In this document: piece by piece, positions 39,418-48,235 of the stretch
Position numbering within the stretch: the first letter of the stretch is position 1
Layout: each line of letters begins with the position of its first letter
Made by a program: the position numbers and the translations under genes
Source of the DNA: an uncultured Sphingomonadaceae bacterium
Lineage (GTDB): Bacteria; Pseudomonadota; Alphaproteobacteria; Sphingomonadales; Sphingomonadaceae
Reading direction: 5' to 3'
DNA: 64,000 nucleotides
Assembly (NCBI GenBank): GCA_947489315.1
Contig: CANLCX010000004.1
Coordinates: forward strand, 186,001 to 250,000
Notes under the pieces: model-generated
Told to the model about the DNA's origin: nothing
Seen by the model: only the letters and a program-made list of their open reading frames with translations
Database searches by the model: none

Positions 39418-40395
39418 TCAGGCGGCTTGGAAGCCTTTGAGGCGACCGTTGATGATCTCGTCTGCATCTTTCATGATGCCGTCGATCAATTCCTTACAGG
39501 TCGGAATATCATTGATCAGGCCTGCAACCATGCCGCAACTCCATGCGCCAATATCCATGTCGCCTTCCAGCATGATTTTGGGGTAGACGCCGGCCACTTG
39601 CTCGATGACATCGGTAAATTGCAGATCGGCGCCTTTTTCTTTTTCGATTTCCAGCAGCTTTTCGACCGCGGGGTTGTTCAGCACGCGCTCGGTATTGCGC
39701 AGCGGACGCATTACAAGGCGCGTGTCCAATTCGCTGGCGGCAACAATCGCGTCTTTGACATTTTGGTGTACCGGCGCTTCTTTTGTTGCGATGAAGCGCG
39801 TGCCCATGTTCATGCCTTCTGCACCCATGGCGAGCGATGCGACGAGCGAACGGGCATCGGCCTGTCCGCCGGAGCTGACGAACGGAATGTCCAATTCATC
39901 GGCGGCGCGGGGCAGCAGGATCATGTTGGGAATATCATCTTCGCCGGGATGGCCGCCGCATTCGAAACCATCAACAGAAACCGCATCACAGCCAATGGAT
40001 TGCGCTTTGAGAGCATGGCGAACGGCGGTGCATTTATGAATGACCTTGATGCCGGCATCATGAAGCGCAGGCAGCACTTGCACAGGATTGTTTCCAGCGG
40101 TCTCAACGACTTTAACGCCGCCTTCGATAATCGCCTTGACCATGCCTTCATAGTCGGGGGAATTGACCACCGGCAGGAAGGTCAGGTTCACACCAAAAGG
40201 TTTGTCGGTCATGTCGTTGCACTTGGCAATTTCATTGGCCAAAGCTTCGGCGGAAGGCTGAGTAAGCGCGGTAATAATCCCCAAGCCGCCCGCATTGGAA
40301 ACCGCTGCTGCGAGTTCCGCAAATCCCACATAGTGCATTCCGCCTTGAATGATCGGATGTTCGATGCCGAAAAGCTCTGTGATGCGTGTTTTCAT
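39418..40395 (-). CDS. Nitronate monooxygenase / 2-nitropropane dioxygenase-like flavoprotein
   Basis: FMN-binding TIM-barrel protein of 325 residues. Diagnostic segments are HPIIQGGMHYVGFAELAAAV, AGGLGIITAL, the glycine/histidine loop DGFECGGHPGEDD, and VSSGGQADARSLVASLAMGAEGMNMGTRF. The family includes nitronate monooxygenases, NADH:quinone reductases and trans-2-enoyl-CoA reductase-like (FabK-type) enzymes, and the exact activity cannot be read from sequence. In this setting a CoA-thioester oxidoreductase role is as likely as nitronate oxidation. A palindromic operator lies about 60 bases upstream. Confidence 0.87.
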   Translation of the reverse strand: MKTRITELFGIEHPIIQGGMHYVGFAELAAAVSNAGGLGIITALTQPSAEALANEIAKCNDMTDKPFGVNLTFLPVVNSPDYEGMVKAIIEGGVKVVETAGNNPVQVLPALHDAGIKVIHKCTAVRHALKAQSIGCDAVSVDGFECGGHPGEDDIPNMILLPRAADELDIPFVSSGGQADARSLVASLAMGAEGMNMGTRFIATKEAPVHQNVKDAIVAASELDTRLVMRPLRNTERVLNNPAVEKLLEIEKEKGADLQFTDVIEQVAGVYPKIMLEGDMDIGAWSCGMVAGLINDIPTCKELIDGIMKDADEIINGRLKGFQAA

Positions 40396-40454
40396 GCGAT
40401 TGGTCCTCTTGCGTTGGAATGATTGGAGACGATATGAGCCGTCCCTAGAATCGG

Positions 40455-40472
40455 TTTAATCGGTTAGTTAAC
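40455..40472. promoter_or_regulatory. Palindromic operator, site 2 (weaker match)
   Basis: TTTAATCGGTTAGTTAAC lies upstream of the nitronate-monooxygenase-like gene, in the 72-base gap behind the acyl-CoA dehydrogenase gene, whose last codons it touches. The left half matches the other sites exactly; the right half is degenerate. Confidence 0.45.
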
Positions 40473-41493
40473 TAGCAATCCAGGCGCCGGTTGTCACGCC
40501 CTTCCAAATCTGGTCCGGTGACGTTACGGCAAGCTCAGCGCCCAGTGTTTTGGACCAATGATGCTCGTTACCCAGCGCATCGCGCCAGGCCCATAGGCGG
40601 CGAGTAAAATGGTGCAGATCATATTCCTGCGTATAGCCCATCGCGCCATGTACCTGATGGAACGGCACGGTGACAGCCTCTACGCTATGACCGATCTGGA
40701 CCTTGGCGACCACCGCCTCATGCCATGCTTTTTCCGGATCATCGGCGTTGCGAGCGAGCGCGCTGGCAGCCTGCGTTGCGGCCATGGTCGCCGCGGCGCT
40801 TTCCGATGCGGCTACGGCCAGTTGATGCTGGATCGCCTGAAATTTGGAAAGAGGGCGACCAAATTGCTCGCGGTCGGAGACGTAAGCGATCGACATGTTG
40901 AGTGCCGCCTCGATCGCGGACGCCATTTGCACGGCCCGGACGGTCAGGATCAGCGCCTCCACGGCCCGGCGGGATAAGTTGGTTGCAGCGCGGGAGACCG
41001 GTGTAGCGCCAGAGAAATCCAAGCGAACATCGCCATCTGGTGACAGCGCTTGCATGTCCCCTGCCGGTACATCAGCGCTTTTGTAGAGGGCAATCTCGCT
41101 TTTGCCTGCATCATAGACCGCCACATGATCGGCTGTGCTTGCGAATGGAACGCTGGCTGTCTTGCCCTCCAAAAGGGCGAAAGTGGATGCCCCTTCGGGA
41201 ATCGCAATCCCAGCCCGATCGAGCAGCCAGTTGGCAACCAATGTCTCGGCAAAGGGAACCGGGGATGCGGCCTCTGCCGAAACCCAGATCGCGCCGAATA
41301 CTTCATCATAGTCAGCGCCAAACCCGCCATTATCTTCGCTGACCCAAGCTAGCGGCAGTCCATTTTCAGACAGCGCGTCCCATAGGGCCTGCGGATAGGT
41401 CCCTGCCGCCGCCTCATGCGGCACTGCTCGTCCGCATAGGTCGGTATAGATTTTTGCTGCCGTTTCAGCGACCATGCCTTCTGTGTTTATCAT
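40468..41493 (-). CDS. Acyl-CoA dehydrogenase (small partner subunit)
   Basis: A 341-residue acyl-CoA dehydrogenase homologue with the C-terminal signature QVHGAMGYTQEYDLHHFTRRLWAW. The N-terminal and FAD/substrate-loop regions are short and poorly conserved, as in the partner subunit of heteromeric acyl-CoA dehydrogenases. Its ATG overlaps the stop of the preceding acyl-CoA dehydrogenase (TGATG arrangement at 41493), pointing to coupled translation of a two-subunit enzyme. Confidence 0.9.
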   Translation of the reverse strand: MINTEGMVAETAAKIYTDLCGRAVPHEAAAGTYPQALWDALSENGLPLAWVSEDNGGFGADYDEVFGAIWVSAEAASPVPFAETLVANWLLDRAGIAIPEGASTFALLEGKTASVPFASTADHVAVYDAGKSEIALYKSADVPAGDMQALSPDGDVRLDFSGATPVSRAATNLSRRAVEALILTVRAVQMASAIEAALNMSIAYVSDREQFGRPLSKFQAIQHQLAVAASESAAATMAATQAASALARNADDPEKAWHEAVVAKVQIGHSVEAVTVPFHQVHGAMGYTQEYDLHHFTRRLWAWRDALGNEHHWSKTLGAELAVTSPDQIWKGVTTGAWIAS

Positions 41494-42647
41494 CAGCGTA
41501 GCCCCAACTGGCGTGCGGTAATCCCGCGCATGACTTCGGTTGTGCCACCACGCAGCGTATTGGGCGGTGACCGTAATATCCCGATGTTGAGAATACGCCG
41601 CATTTCATTGCTCCACTCTTCCTCCGGCAGATCGTTAAGCAAGGCCCGCACTTGCAGGGTCAGGTCATTTTCCAAACGATTGCCAAGATCCTTAACCAGA
41701 GCGGCCTCGGTTTCTGGCGATACACCTTGATGGAGCAAATTGGCGATGCCCCAGGACATGCCGCGCAAAGTGCGCAGACTGGCGATCAGCTTGCCGAGAC
41801 GCGCATGGGAATCGGAGTCGAGTTTACCTTGCAATTGGTACAGCGATGTTTCCAGAGTGATGTAGCTGGACAGAAACCGTTCTGGCCCGGAGCGTTCCAT
41901 GGCGAGTTCACCGGTCACCTGTTTCCAGCCGCCGCCTTCTTCGCCGAGCAAGCAGTCATCGGGCACGATTACGTCCTCAAAATAGACCTCGTTAAAATGG
42001 GCGTCGCCGGACAGATCGGTAATCGGTTTGATCGTCACACCGGGCAGGCTGAGATCAATCATGATTTGCGAAAGACCAACATGTCGGTTGCGGCCATCGG
42101 CGGGCGAGGTGCGCAAGATGGCGACCATATAATGGGAAATATGCGCTCCGGACGACCAGATTTTCTGACCGTTAATCTTCCATCCGGAATCAACCTTTTC
42201 CGCCTTGGTTTTGACATTGGCGAGATCCGAACCGGCACCGGGTTCCGAAAGGCCAATGGCGAAATAGCATTCCCCCGCAGCTATGCGCGGCAGGATATCC
42301 AGTTTCTGTTCTTCCGTGCCATGTTCGATGAGCATCGGCGCATGTTGGCGATCCGCGATCCAATGGGCGCCGACCGGCGCGCCCGCGCGCAAGGTTTCCT
42401 CGGTCACGATATAGCGTTCAAGAGCGGTCTTATCATGGCCGCCATATTGGCTCGACCAGGTCAGCCCAATCCAGCCGCGTTTACCCATTTTCTTCGAAAA
42501 TTCCGGGTCAGAAGATGCCATCCAACATTCCGGTTCTGGCTGAAAATTGCCAGCCTCTCGCTCTTCTTTCAGAAAGGCCTGCAGCTCAGAGCGCAGTTCT
42601 TCAAGCGCCGGATCAGGCTGGACAACAGGGAAATTGAAACGCTGCAT
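41493..42647 (-). CDS. Acyl-CoA dehydrogenase (large partner subunit)
   Basis: A 384-residue acyl-CoA dehydrogenase. It has AIGLSEPGAGSDLANVKTKAE (substrate/FAD loop), GQKIWSSGAH, and the C-terminal TLRGGTTEVMRGITARQLGLR. With the overlapping gene downstream it forms the second large/small pair in this window. It follows the MBL sulfatase-like gene by 24 bases on the same transcript. The substrate is not readable from sequence. Confidence 0.92.
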   Translation of the reverse strand: MQRFNFPVVQPDPALEELRSELQAFLKEEREAGNFQPEPECWMASSDPEFSKKMGKRGWIGLTWSSQYGGHDKTALERYIVTEETLRAGAPVGAHWIADRQHAPMLIEHGTEEQKLDILPRIAAGECYFAIGLSEPGAGSDLANVKTKAEKVDSGWKINGQKIWSSGAHISHYMVAILRTSPADGRNRHVGLSQIMIDLSLPGVTIKPITDLSGDAHFNEVYFEDVIVPDDCLLGEEGGGWKQVTGELAMERSGPERFLSSYITLETSLYQLQGKLDSDSHARLGKLIASLRTLRGMSWGIANLLHQGVSPETEAALVKDLGNRLENDLTLQVRALLNDLPEEEWSNEMRRILNIGILRSPPNTLRGGTTEVMRGITARQLGLR

Positions 42648-42671
42648 CTAAAAATGCCTCAGGGTTAAGAT

Positions 42672-44645
42672 TCAGGGTGTTACGATGTTAAATTGCGGAT
42701 CCACCGGATCAAGCGCGCCAAACATCGCAGCCATCAGGCCAACATTGCCTAGCACCCGCATGTTGCCGGATACAATAAGGTCCCGCGGCGTTACTTCCCG
42801 CATCAGAACCCGGGTAAAATCGGCGCGGCTGACGGTTATTTGTGCAATCGAACGGTCATGGGTTCCGGCACGCGGGAACATGACACTTTTGCCGAGATCC
42901 ACGCTGACCGCTTCACCGCGATCGGGGAAGGTGAACTGAATGATACCGCCAACATTGCTCATTCGCGCCGGATTAAACCGTGCGGCCAGCGCGTCGAACA
43001 GGTCGACCGCGGGAATGCTATTCAGCACCTTCGCATTGTTGGTGGCGATCGATTCGCCTTTATCATTGCCTTCGCGCAATTCCTTGGCGCCCGACAAATA
43101 GATGTTCCGCCACGTCCCGGCCTCGGCTTGAAAGCCCAATTGTTCATAAGTGGAGGCGAGCCATTTCTTGGCCGCTTCATTGGTTGGATCGGCAAAGACA
43201 ATATGGTTGAAGACGGTTGCGGCCCAGCGATAATCGCCGGCGGCAAAGGCGCGTTCACCGACGGACAACGCTTTAGGAGCACCGCCCATGGCCGCAACAT
43301 ATTTGCGTGATGCTTCGACCGGTGGCAGTTCATGATAATGAGCCGGAACCCCATCCCACCAGCCAAAATAGCGCTGGTAAACGGCCTTACTATTGTGATT
43401 AAGCGTGCCATAATAATCGCGGACACCGAAATCAGTCGCGGCAAAATCGGGTTCACCGATATTCTCGGCAATTTCGTGCATCGTCGCGCCCTGGTTGGCT
43501 TGCCGCAAAGTTTGATCATGAACGTAGCGATAAAGACCGCGCTGGTTCTTTAGGCTCGCTTGCACATTCTCGCTGCCCCATGTTGGCCAATGATGGCTAG
43601 CGAGCATCACATCTGATTTCTCGCCATATTTTGCAAGCATCGCATCAATCACCTTGCTCCATTTCAGCGTGTCCCGCACCAGCGCGCCGCGCGGCGTCAG
43701 GACATTGTGGAAATTACGGGTGACGACTTCGGCAGTATGCAGGGCTTTAAACTCGGGCAGGTAGAAGACCAGTTCTGCCGGTGCCTCTGTCTCGCCCGCA
43801 TCCATGAATTCAAACGTGATTCCATCAATTTCGAGTGTTTCACCGTCCTTGCTGATCGTTTTGGTTGGCGGCAGCAGCGCCAGATCGCCTTTCGACAGAT
43901 ATTGGCCCAGGCCGGTGCCGACATGACCGGCAGGACCGGCGGGCAAATTGGTGCCGAATTGAAATTGCACCCGGCGATTCATGGTGGTCCCGGCAAGGAC
44001 ATTCTCGCCAATGGATTCGCGCAGGAAGGCATGGGGTGCGATAATCTGCACCTTGCCATATTGTAGTTCCTGCGGAGAGATAACTCCGCTCACACCGCCG
44101 AAATGATCGCCGTGGCTATGGGTGAAGATGACGGCTTGAACCGGACGTGTGCCTAGTGTTTCATTGGCCAGCGCTAAGGCTGCTTTGGCAGGCGCCGGTG
44201 TGGTCAAGGGGTCAATGACGATCCAACCGGTTTTGCCAGCGATAAGCGTCATTTGCGCCAGATCATAGCCGCGTAGTTGGTAAATGCCTTCCTGTACCTT
44301 GAACAGTCCGTGGATGCTGTTGAGCTTGCCTTGGCGCCAGAGCGACGGGTTGACGGTATCGGGAGCCACGTCTTTGACAAAATCAAATTGGCCGGTTTCC
44401 CAGGCAACCGATCCGTCTTCATTCAGGATCTGAGCACCTTCAATCTTGGCCAGAAAGCCGCGATTGGCATTGTCGAAATCGGTCTGATCGGCAATTGGCA
44501 AACGTGCCGCGACTCTGGCATTGGCCGCTTTGGTGGATGCTGTAGCAACACCTTCCGGTGGGGCGTTGGTTTGCGGCTCATCAGCGGCTATCAACAAGGG
44601 GGCAGCTGCGAGCAGGGCTGTCGTTAGATATCCGGTTTTCGTCAT
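42672..44645 (-). CDS. Alkyl/aryl-sulfatase-like MBL-fold hydrolase (SdsA1/BDS1 type)
   Basis: A 657-residue protein with a signal peptide (MTKTGYLTTALLAAAPLLIAA). The metallo-beta-lactamase zinc motif is HSHGDHFGG near residue 176, other metal-site segments include HAFLRESIGENVL and MLASHHWPTWG, and SCP2-like C-terminal features follow. Overall length and order match secreted or periplasmic alkylsulfatases of the SdsA1 type, which release sulfate and a fatty alcohol. I start at ATG 44645, three bases after the crotonase stop, with AAGGGG upstream. In this operon it could feed a fatty alcohol into beta-oxidation. Confidence 0.9.
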   Translation of the reverse strand: MTKTGYLTTALLAAAPLLIAADEPQTNAPPEGVATASTKAANARVAARLPIADQTDFDNANRGFLAKIEGAQILNEDGSVAWETGQFDFVKDVAPDTVNPSLWRQGKLNSIHGLFKVQEGIYQLRGYDLAQMTLIAGKTGWIVIDPLTTPAPAKAALALANETLGTRPVQAVIFTHSHGDHFGGVSGVISPQELQYGKVQIIAPHAFLRESIGENVLAGTTMNRRVQFQFGTNLPAGPAGHVGTGLGQYLSKGDLALLPPTKTISKDGETLEIDGITFEFMDAGETEAPAELVFYLPEFKALHTAEVVTRNFHNVLTPRGALVRDTLKWSKVIDAMLAKYGEKSDVMLASHHWPTWGSENVQASLKNQRGLYRYVHDQTLRQANQGATMHEIAENIGEPDFAATDFGVRDYYGTLNHNSKAVYQRYFGWWDGVPAHYHELPPVEASRKYVAAMGGAPKALSVGERAFAAGDYRWAATVFNHIVFADPTNEAAKKWLASTYEQLGFQAEAGTWRNIYLSGAKELREGNDKGESIATNNAKVLNSIPAVDLFDALAARFNPARMSNVGGIIQFTFPDRGEAVSVDLGKSVMFPRAGTHDRSIAQITVSRADFTRVLMREVTPRDLIVSGNMRVLGNVGLMAAMFGALDPVDPQFNIVTP

Positions 44646-44647
44646 GA

Positions 44648-45445
44648 TCACTGCCCCTTGAACACTGGTTTGCGTTTCTCAAGAATCGCATCAATCGCTT
44701 CCTGATGATCGTCTAGCTGTTGCAAAACGCCCTGGAACAAGGCGGCCTGATCGAGATTTTCTTTCAGCGTCACGCTCTGCGCGGTGCGAACCAGTTCTTT
44801 GGTCTTGCGGATGGCTAGCGGAGGCAAGGCCACCACTTGCTCCGCCAGTTCATAAGCGCGTTTGAGCAAGGCGTCATTGGCGACAACCTCTGACACCAGA
44901 CCATAATCCAGCGCCTTGTGGGCATCTATAAACTCACCGGTAAAGAGCATCTGGTTCGCACGCGCCTGACCGATGATGCGGGGCAGCAGCCATGCGCCGC
45001 CATCACCAGGAATTATCCCGACACGCAGAAAACTCTCGGCAAATATGGCGTCTTCGCCCGCAATGCGAATGTCACACATAGTGGTCAGGTCATTGCCCGC
45101 ACCGATCGCATGGCCGTTAACCGCCGCGATAACCGGAACTGAAATCTCGGCCATGGTCAGCGGGATGCGTTGAATGCCGGTCTTGTACCATTCTTCAATT
45201 TGCAGCGGCGTCATATTCTGCTCGGCGGTCATTGCCTTTATTTCGTGCAAATTGCCGCCAGAGGAAAAGCTCTTGCCATTGGCGGCGAGCACGACGCAGC
45301 TGACGCCCTTATCAGCATCAGCTTTTTTCATTGCAGCCACCAGCGCCGAGCAAAGATCGGTCGACAACGCATTGCGCGTCTCCGGCTTGTTCAATGTAAT
45401 GGTGACCACGCGGTCCTGCTTGTCATAAAGAACGACGTCGCTCAT
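44648..45445 (-). CDS. Enoyl-CoA hydratase/isomerase (crotonase family)
   Basis: Crotonase-family protein of 265 residues: VLAANGKSFSSGGNLHEIK, VNGHAIGAGNDLTTMCDIRIA, FLRVGIIPGDGGAWLLPR and the C-terminal ILEKRKPVFKGQ. The Asp in GIIPGDGG is where catalytic Glu/Asp residues occur in the family. First gene of the leftward catabolic operon; the sulfatase-like gene follows directly. Probable beta-oxidation hydratase or isomerase; substrate unknown. Confidence 0.91.
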   Translation of the reverse strand: MSDVVLYDKQDRVVTITLNKPETRNALSTDLCSALVAAMKKADADKGVSCVVLAANGKSFSSGGNLHEIKAMTAEQNMTPLQIEEWYKTGIQRIPLTMAEISVPVIAAVNGHAIGAGNDLTTMCDIRIAGEDAIFAESFLRVGIIPGDGGAWLLPRIIGQARANQMLFTGEFIDAHKALDYGLVSEVVANDALLKRAYELAEQVVALPPLAIRKTKELVRTAQSVTLKENLDQAALFQGVLQQLDDHQEAIDAILEKRKPVFKGQ

Positions 45446-45557
45446 AATTTTCCCACCTGCTTATTTGGTCTGAATCACTCTATTGTTCCGCTCATCCATT
45501 GCAGGCCCGTCCCGCTTCTGCAAGAGAGGGATCGGATGGAACCGATAAGCTATTGTT

Positions 45558-46043
45558 ATGAAACCCCGCCGAAACTCTGATCACAATTGTCATGAAACCG
45601 GCTTCACGCTGGTGGAACTCATGATTGTATTAGTGATTTTGGGCCTGATGGCCTCAATCGTTGTGCTTTCCTTTCCCGACGGCAGCAATGATCTGGAACA
45701 GGATGCGCAAAAATTTGCAGCCCGCACGGCGGCGCTGCGCGACAATGCCATATTGCAATCCCGCCCGATGGCCGTGCAGGTTACACCGTCCGGATATAGT
45801 TTTCTCGAGCGGCGCAAAGGCGCCTGGTCGGTGATGGAGGACAAACCGTTTCGCTCCACCAACTGGTCTAACGGGGTTACCGCAGAAGTTGGTGAAACGG
45901 GCCCCTTGCTGATCAGTTTTGAAAGCACCGGATTACCCAGCGACCGCGCCGAGGTGCGCTTGGGTTATAAGGATTTTGCCCGCAACATCGTGATCGCGCC
46001 GATGGGTGATGTGCAATTGGCGGGCGGGCAGGAAGCGCCATGA
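45558..46043 (+). CDS. gspH: Type II secretion minor pseudopilin GspH-like
   Basis: A 161-residue type IV-pilin-like protein. The short leader MKPRRNSDHNCHETG ends at the prepilin peptidase site (Gly15/Phe16), followed by FTLVELMIVLVILGLMASIV. The globular part is GspH-like (QDAQKFAARTAALRDNAILQSRPMAVQV). Its stop overlaps the gspI start by ATGA. No gspG, gspJ, gspK, secretin or ATPase gene is nearby, so the pair is detached from a full type II cluster. Confidence 0.85.
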   Translation: MKPRRNSDHNCHETGFTLVELMIVLVILGLMASIVVLSFPDGSNDLEQDAQKFAARTAALRDNAILQSRPMAVQVTPSGYSFLERRKGAWSVMEDKPFRSTNWSNGVTAEVGETGPLLISFESTGLPSDRAEVRLGYKDFARNIVIAPMGDVQLAGGQEAP

Positions 46044-46465
46044 AGCGCTTTCGTATAATTTCCGGCGAACGCGGTTTCACGTTGATCGAAATGCTGGTGG
46101 CTTTGTCGGTGTTCAGTATCGCCGCGCTCGCTCTCATCCGGCTGCAAGGTTACACGACGCGCAATGCCGCAGAACTGGAATTACGGGTCGTGGCCCAATC
46201 TGTGGTTCGCAACCGGGCGGTGGAAATATTAACAGACCCGCGCCCGCCAAGCCTAGGTGAAAGCAGCGGCGAAGAGGAAAATAGCGGCCTCAGCTGGACA
46301 TGGACGCAAAGCGCGAAACTGACCGAAGAAGGCACATTTGTGCAGGTTGATATTACGGCCCAGGAAAAGATCACCGGCGCGCCGGCTGCGCTGACGATAT
46401 TGCGGCCTGCGGGTATATTGCTGGATGCGCCAGAACCGGCATCAGCGCCGGAGAATGAGCGCTAA
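46040..46465 (+). CDS. gspI: Type II secretion minor pseudopilin GspI-like
   Basis: A 141-residue pseudopilin: leader MKRFRIISGERG, cleavage before FTLIEMLVALSVFSIAALAL, then a GspI-like domain (YTTRNAAELELRVVAQSVVRNRAVE). The Glu at +5 of the mature helix is present in both pseudopilins. GspI and GspH normally form the pilus-tip complex with GspJ and GspK, which would have to be encoded elsewhere. It converges on purU with ends overlapping by 4 bases. Confidence 0.87.
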   Translation: MKRFRIISGERGFTLIEMLVALSVFSIAALALIRLQGYTTRNAAELELRVVAQSVVRNRAVEILTDPRPPSLGESSGEEENSGLSWTWTQSAKLTEEGTFVQVDITAQEKITGAPAALTILRPAGILLDAPEPASAPENER

Positions 46466-47322
46466 CGAAACACGACCGTCCGGTTGCCGTTGAGCAATAT
46501 CCGGTGCTCGCCGGCCCATTTCACGGCCTTGGCGAGAACCTGCGCCTCGATATCGCGGCCGATGCGGATCATTTCCTCAACACTCGCCCGGTGATCGACA
46601 CGTTCCACCGCTTGTTCGATAATCGGACCCTCGTCGAGGTGCGCACTGACAAAATGCGCCGTCGCCCCAATGAGTTTAACGCCCCGCTCATGCGCACGAT
46701 GATAGGGTTTTGCGCCCTTGAAACCGGGCAGGAAGCTGTGATGGATGTTGATGCAGCGTCCAGCAAGCTTGGCGCTCAGGTCATCGGATAATATCTGCAT
46801 ATAGCGCGCGAGGACCAGATAATCAGCCTGTGCCTGATCCATGATATCCAATATCGCCTGTTCCTGCTCTGCGCGATTGTTATTGGTCACGGGGAGATGG
46901 TGGAATGCCACATCATGCCATTCCGTTAAATCGCGCAGGCTGTCATGGTTGCTGACAACACCGATAATATTGACCGGTAATCCGCCGGTTTTCCAGCGGT
47001 GCAGCAAGTCGTTGAGGCAATGGCTGCCTTTTGAAACCGCGATCACAATATTGGGTTTTGCCGCACCGCTGACTAATGTCCAGTCCAGCGCATAGCGGGT
47101 GCCGACGACCGCAAACTTCTCGGTGAGCGCTTCCAGACTGGCGGGAAACCTGCCACCCGCGCCTTTAAACTCGACCCGCATGAAAAACCGTTCCAGTTCC
47201 AGATCGGCATATTGCTGGCTATCAAGAATGAAGCCGTCATGCTCCGCCAGAAAGCCGGTTACAGCGGCCACCAGGCCAACCCGATCTTCGGCGGTCAGGG
47301 TAAGAATATAGTTTTGCGTCAT
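46462..47322 (-). CDS. purU: Formyltetrahydrofolate deformylase
   Basis: PurU, about 286 residues, hydrolyses 10-formyltetrahydrofolate to formate and tetrahydrofolate. An N-terminal ACT domain (YILTLTAEDRVGLVAAVTGFLAEHDGFI, FFMRVEF) is followed by the formyltransferase-like domain with RCINIHHSFLPGFKGAKPY and AHFVSAHLDEGPII, which hold the catalytic His and Asp. The frame is open upstream to 47424. I use the ATG at 47322; an ATG two codons earlier (47328) is equally possible, and GAAGAGG lies just ahead of both. Single gene. Confidence 0.93.
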   Translation of the reverse strand: MTQNYILTLTAEDRVGLVAAVTGFLAEHDGFILDSQQYADLELERFFMRVEFKGAGGRFPASLEALTEKFAVVGTRYALDWTLVSGAAKPNIVIAVSKGSHCLNDLLHRWKTGGLPVNIIGVVSNHDSLRDLTEWHDVAFHHLPVTNNNRAEQEQAILDIMDQAQADYLVLARYMQILSDDLSAKLAGRCINIHHSFLPGFKGAKPYHRAHERGVKLIGATAHFVSAHLDEGPIIEQAVERVDHRASVEEMIRIGRDIEAQVLAKAVKWAGEHRILLNGNRTVVFR

Positions 47323-47448
47323 ATGCATATCGCCTCTTCGGCTATCAATTGGCGCAAACTTGGCGGTTTGAAAAGCGGGATTTTCCCTTGTGCTGATTTC
47401 TGCAGCGATTAGAAGCCTCATCAAGACACCCGAAAGACAGGACGCGAT

Positions 47449-48186
47449 ATGAGTGAAGACGAATCATGGGATTTGGATGATTTGCCGGAAGGCGAAGATT
47501 CTCAACTCGAATGGTGGGATTTTGATGACAAGGCAGAGATGGTTGATGCCGTCGCTGGCGACATTGCATTCATCATCGAAAGCGCGCTGGATGCCCGCGG
47601 CGAAGCGTTGCTGGCTCTGCCGGTCAGCGATGACGCGATGCCAGTGCTCGAAGCGCTCGCGGAAAAGCAGATTAAGTGGAAATATGTCACGATCATCCCG
47701 ACCGATGATTATCTGGTTCCGGTCGATGATCCGCGCAGCCATGTCAAAACACTGGCACAGCTATTTTTGACGCGCGGTGCCCGGGTATTGCCGATTGCGA
47801 CAGAAAATGACGACTATCATCTGGCTGGAGGCGCTGCCGATGCGCGTCTGCAAGACACGAAATGGCCACCGGATTTGATCTGGCTGGGCATGAACGAAGA
47901 TGGCAGCACGGCTGGTCTGGTCGAAAGCGCCGATCTCGAAGAAGCGCTGGATGGGCCCAAGGAAAAACGCGCTGTCGGGATCATGCCGGACAATGGCGAC
48001 ACCCCTCTGGTAACAGTGACCAAGGCCGCAATATGTGAAGCACGGACGGTATTGGTGCTGCTCAACGGCGCGGGATCGCAGATGTTTCTCGAGCAAGCTA
48101 TTGCCGAAGGGGCGAGCAGCATGGCGCCCATAGGCCGCGTCTTTGCTGATTTGAGCGTGCCTGTTGATATATATGTGGAAAATTAG
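47449..48186 (+). CDS. 6-phosphogluconolactonase-like protein (divergent)
   Basis: A 245-residue protein of the 6-phosphogluconolactonase / glucosamine-6-phosphate deaminase superfamily. Matching segments are WKYVTIIPTDDYLVPVDDPRSHVKTL and PDLIWLGMNEDGSTAGL, which corresponds to LGxGxDGHxAS. The usual His after DG is Ser here, and the phosphate-binding SGG loop near the N-terminus is replaced by ALPVSDDAM. It has an extra acidic N-terminus (SEDESWDLDDLPEGEDSQLEW). No zwf or edd gene accompanies it. It may be a lactonase with altered specificity or a non-catalytic relative. Confidence 0.72.
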   Translation: MSEDESWDLDDLPEGEDSQLEWWDFDDKAEMVDAVAGDIAFIIESALDARGEALLALPVSDDAMPVLEALAEKQIKWKYVTIIPTDDYLVPVDDPRSHVKTLAQLFLTRGARVLPIATENDDYHLAGGAADARLQDTKWPPDLIWLGMNEDGSTAGLVESADLEEALDGPKEKRAVGIMPDNGDTPLVTVTKAAICEARTVLVLLNGAGSQMFLEQAIAEGASSMAPIGRVFADLSVPVDIYVEN

Positions 48187-48235
48187 CGCACATTATCTGG
48201 AAAACACTCCGAAGTTGAAGAAAATCTGACGAGAT

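Noticed and set aside
39349-40422. 357-codon forward open frame opposite the nitronate-monooxygenase-like gene
   Set aside because: Fully antisense to a well-recognised flavoprotein; the translation has no family features.
41652-42668. 338-codon forward open frame opposite an acyl-CoA dehydrogenase
   Set aside because: Antisense shadow of a clear gene with conserved motifs on the other strand.
47329-47424. N-terminal extension of purU
   Set aside because: The extra residues do not fit the ACT-domain start, and a good ribosome site lies just before 47328/47322.
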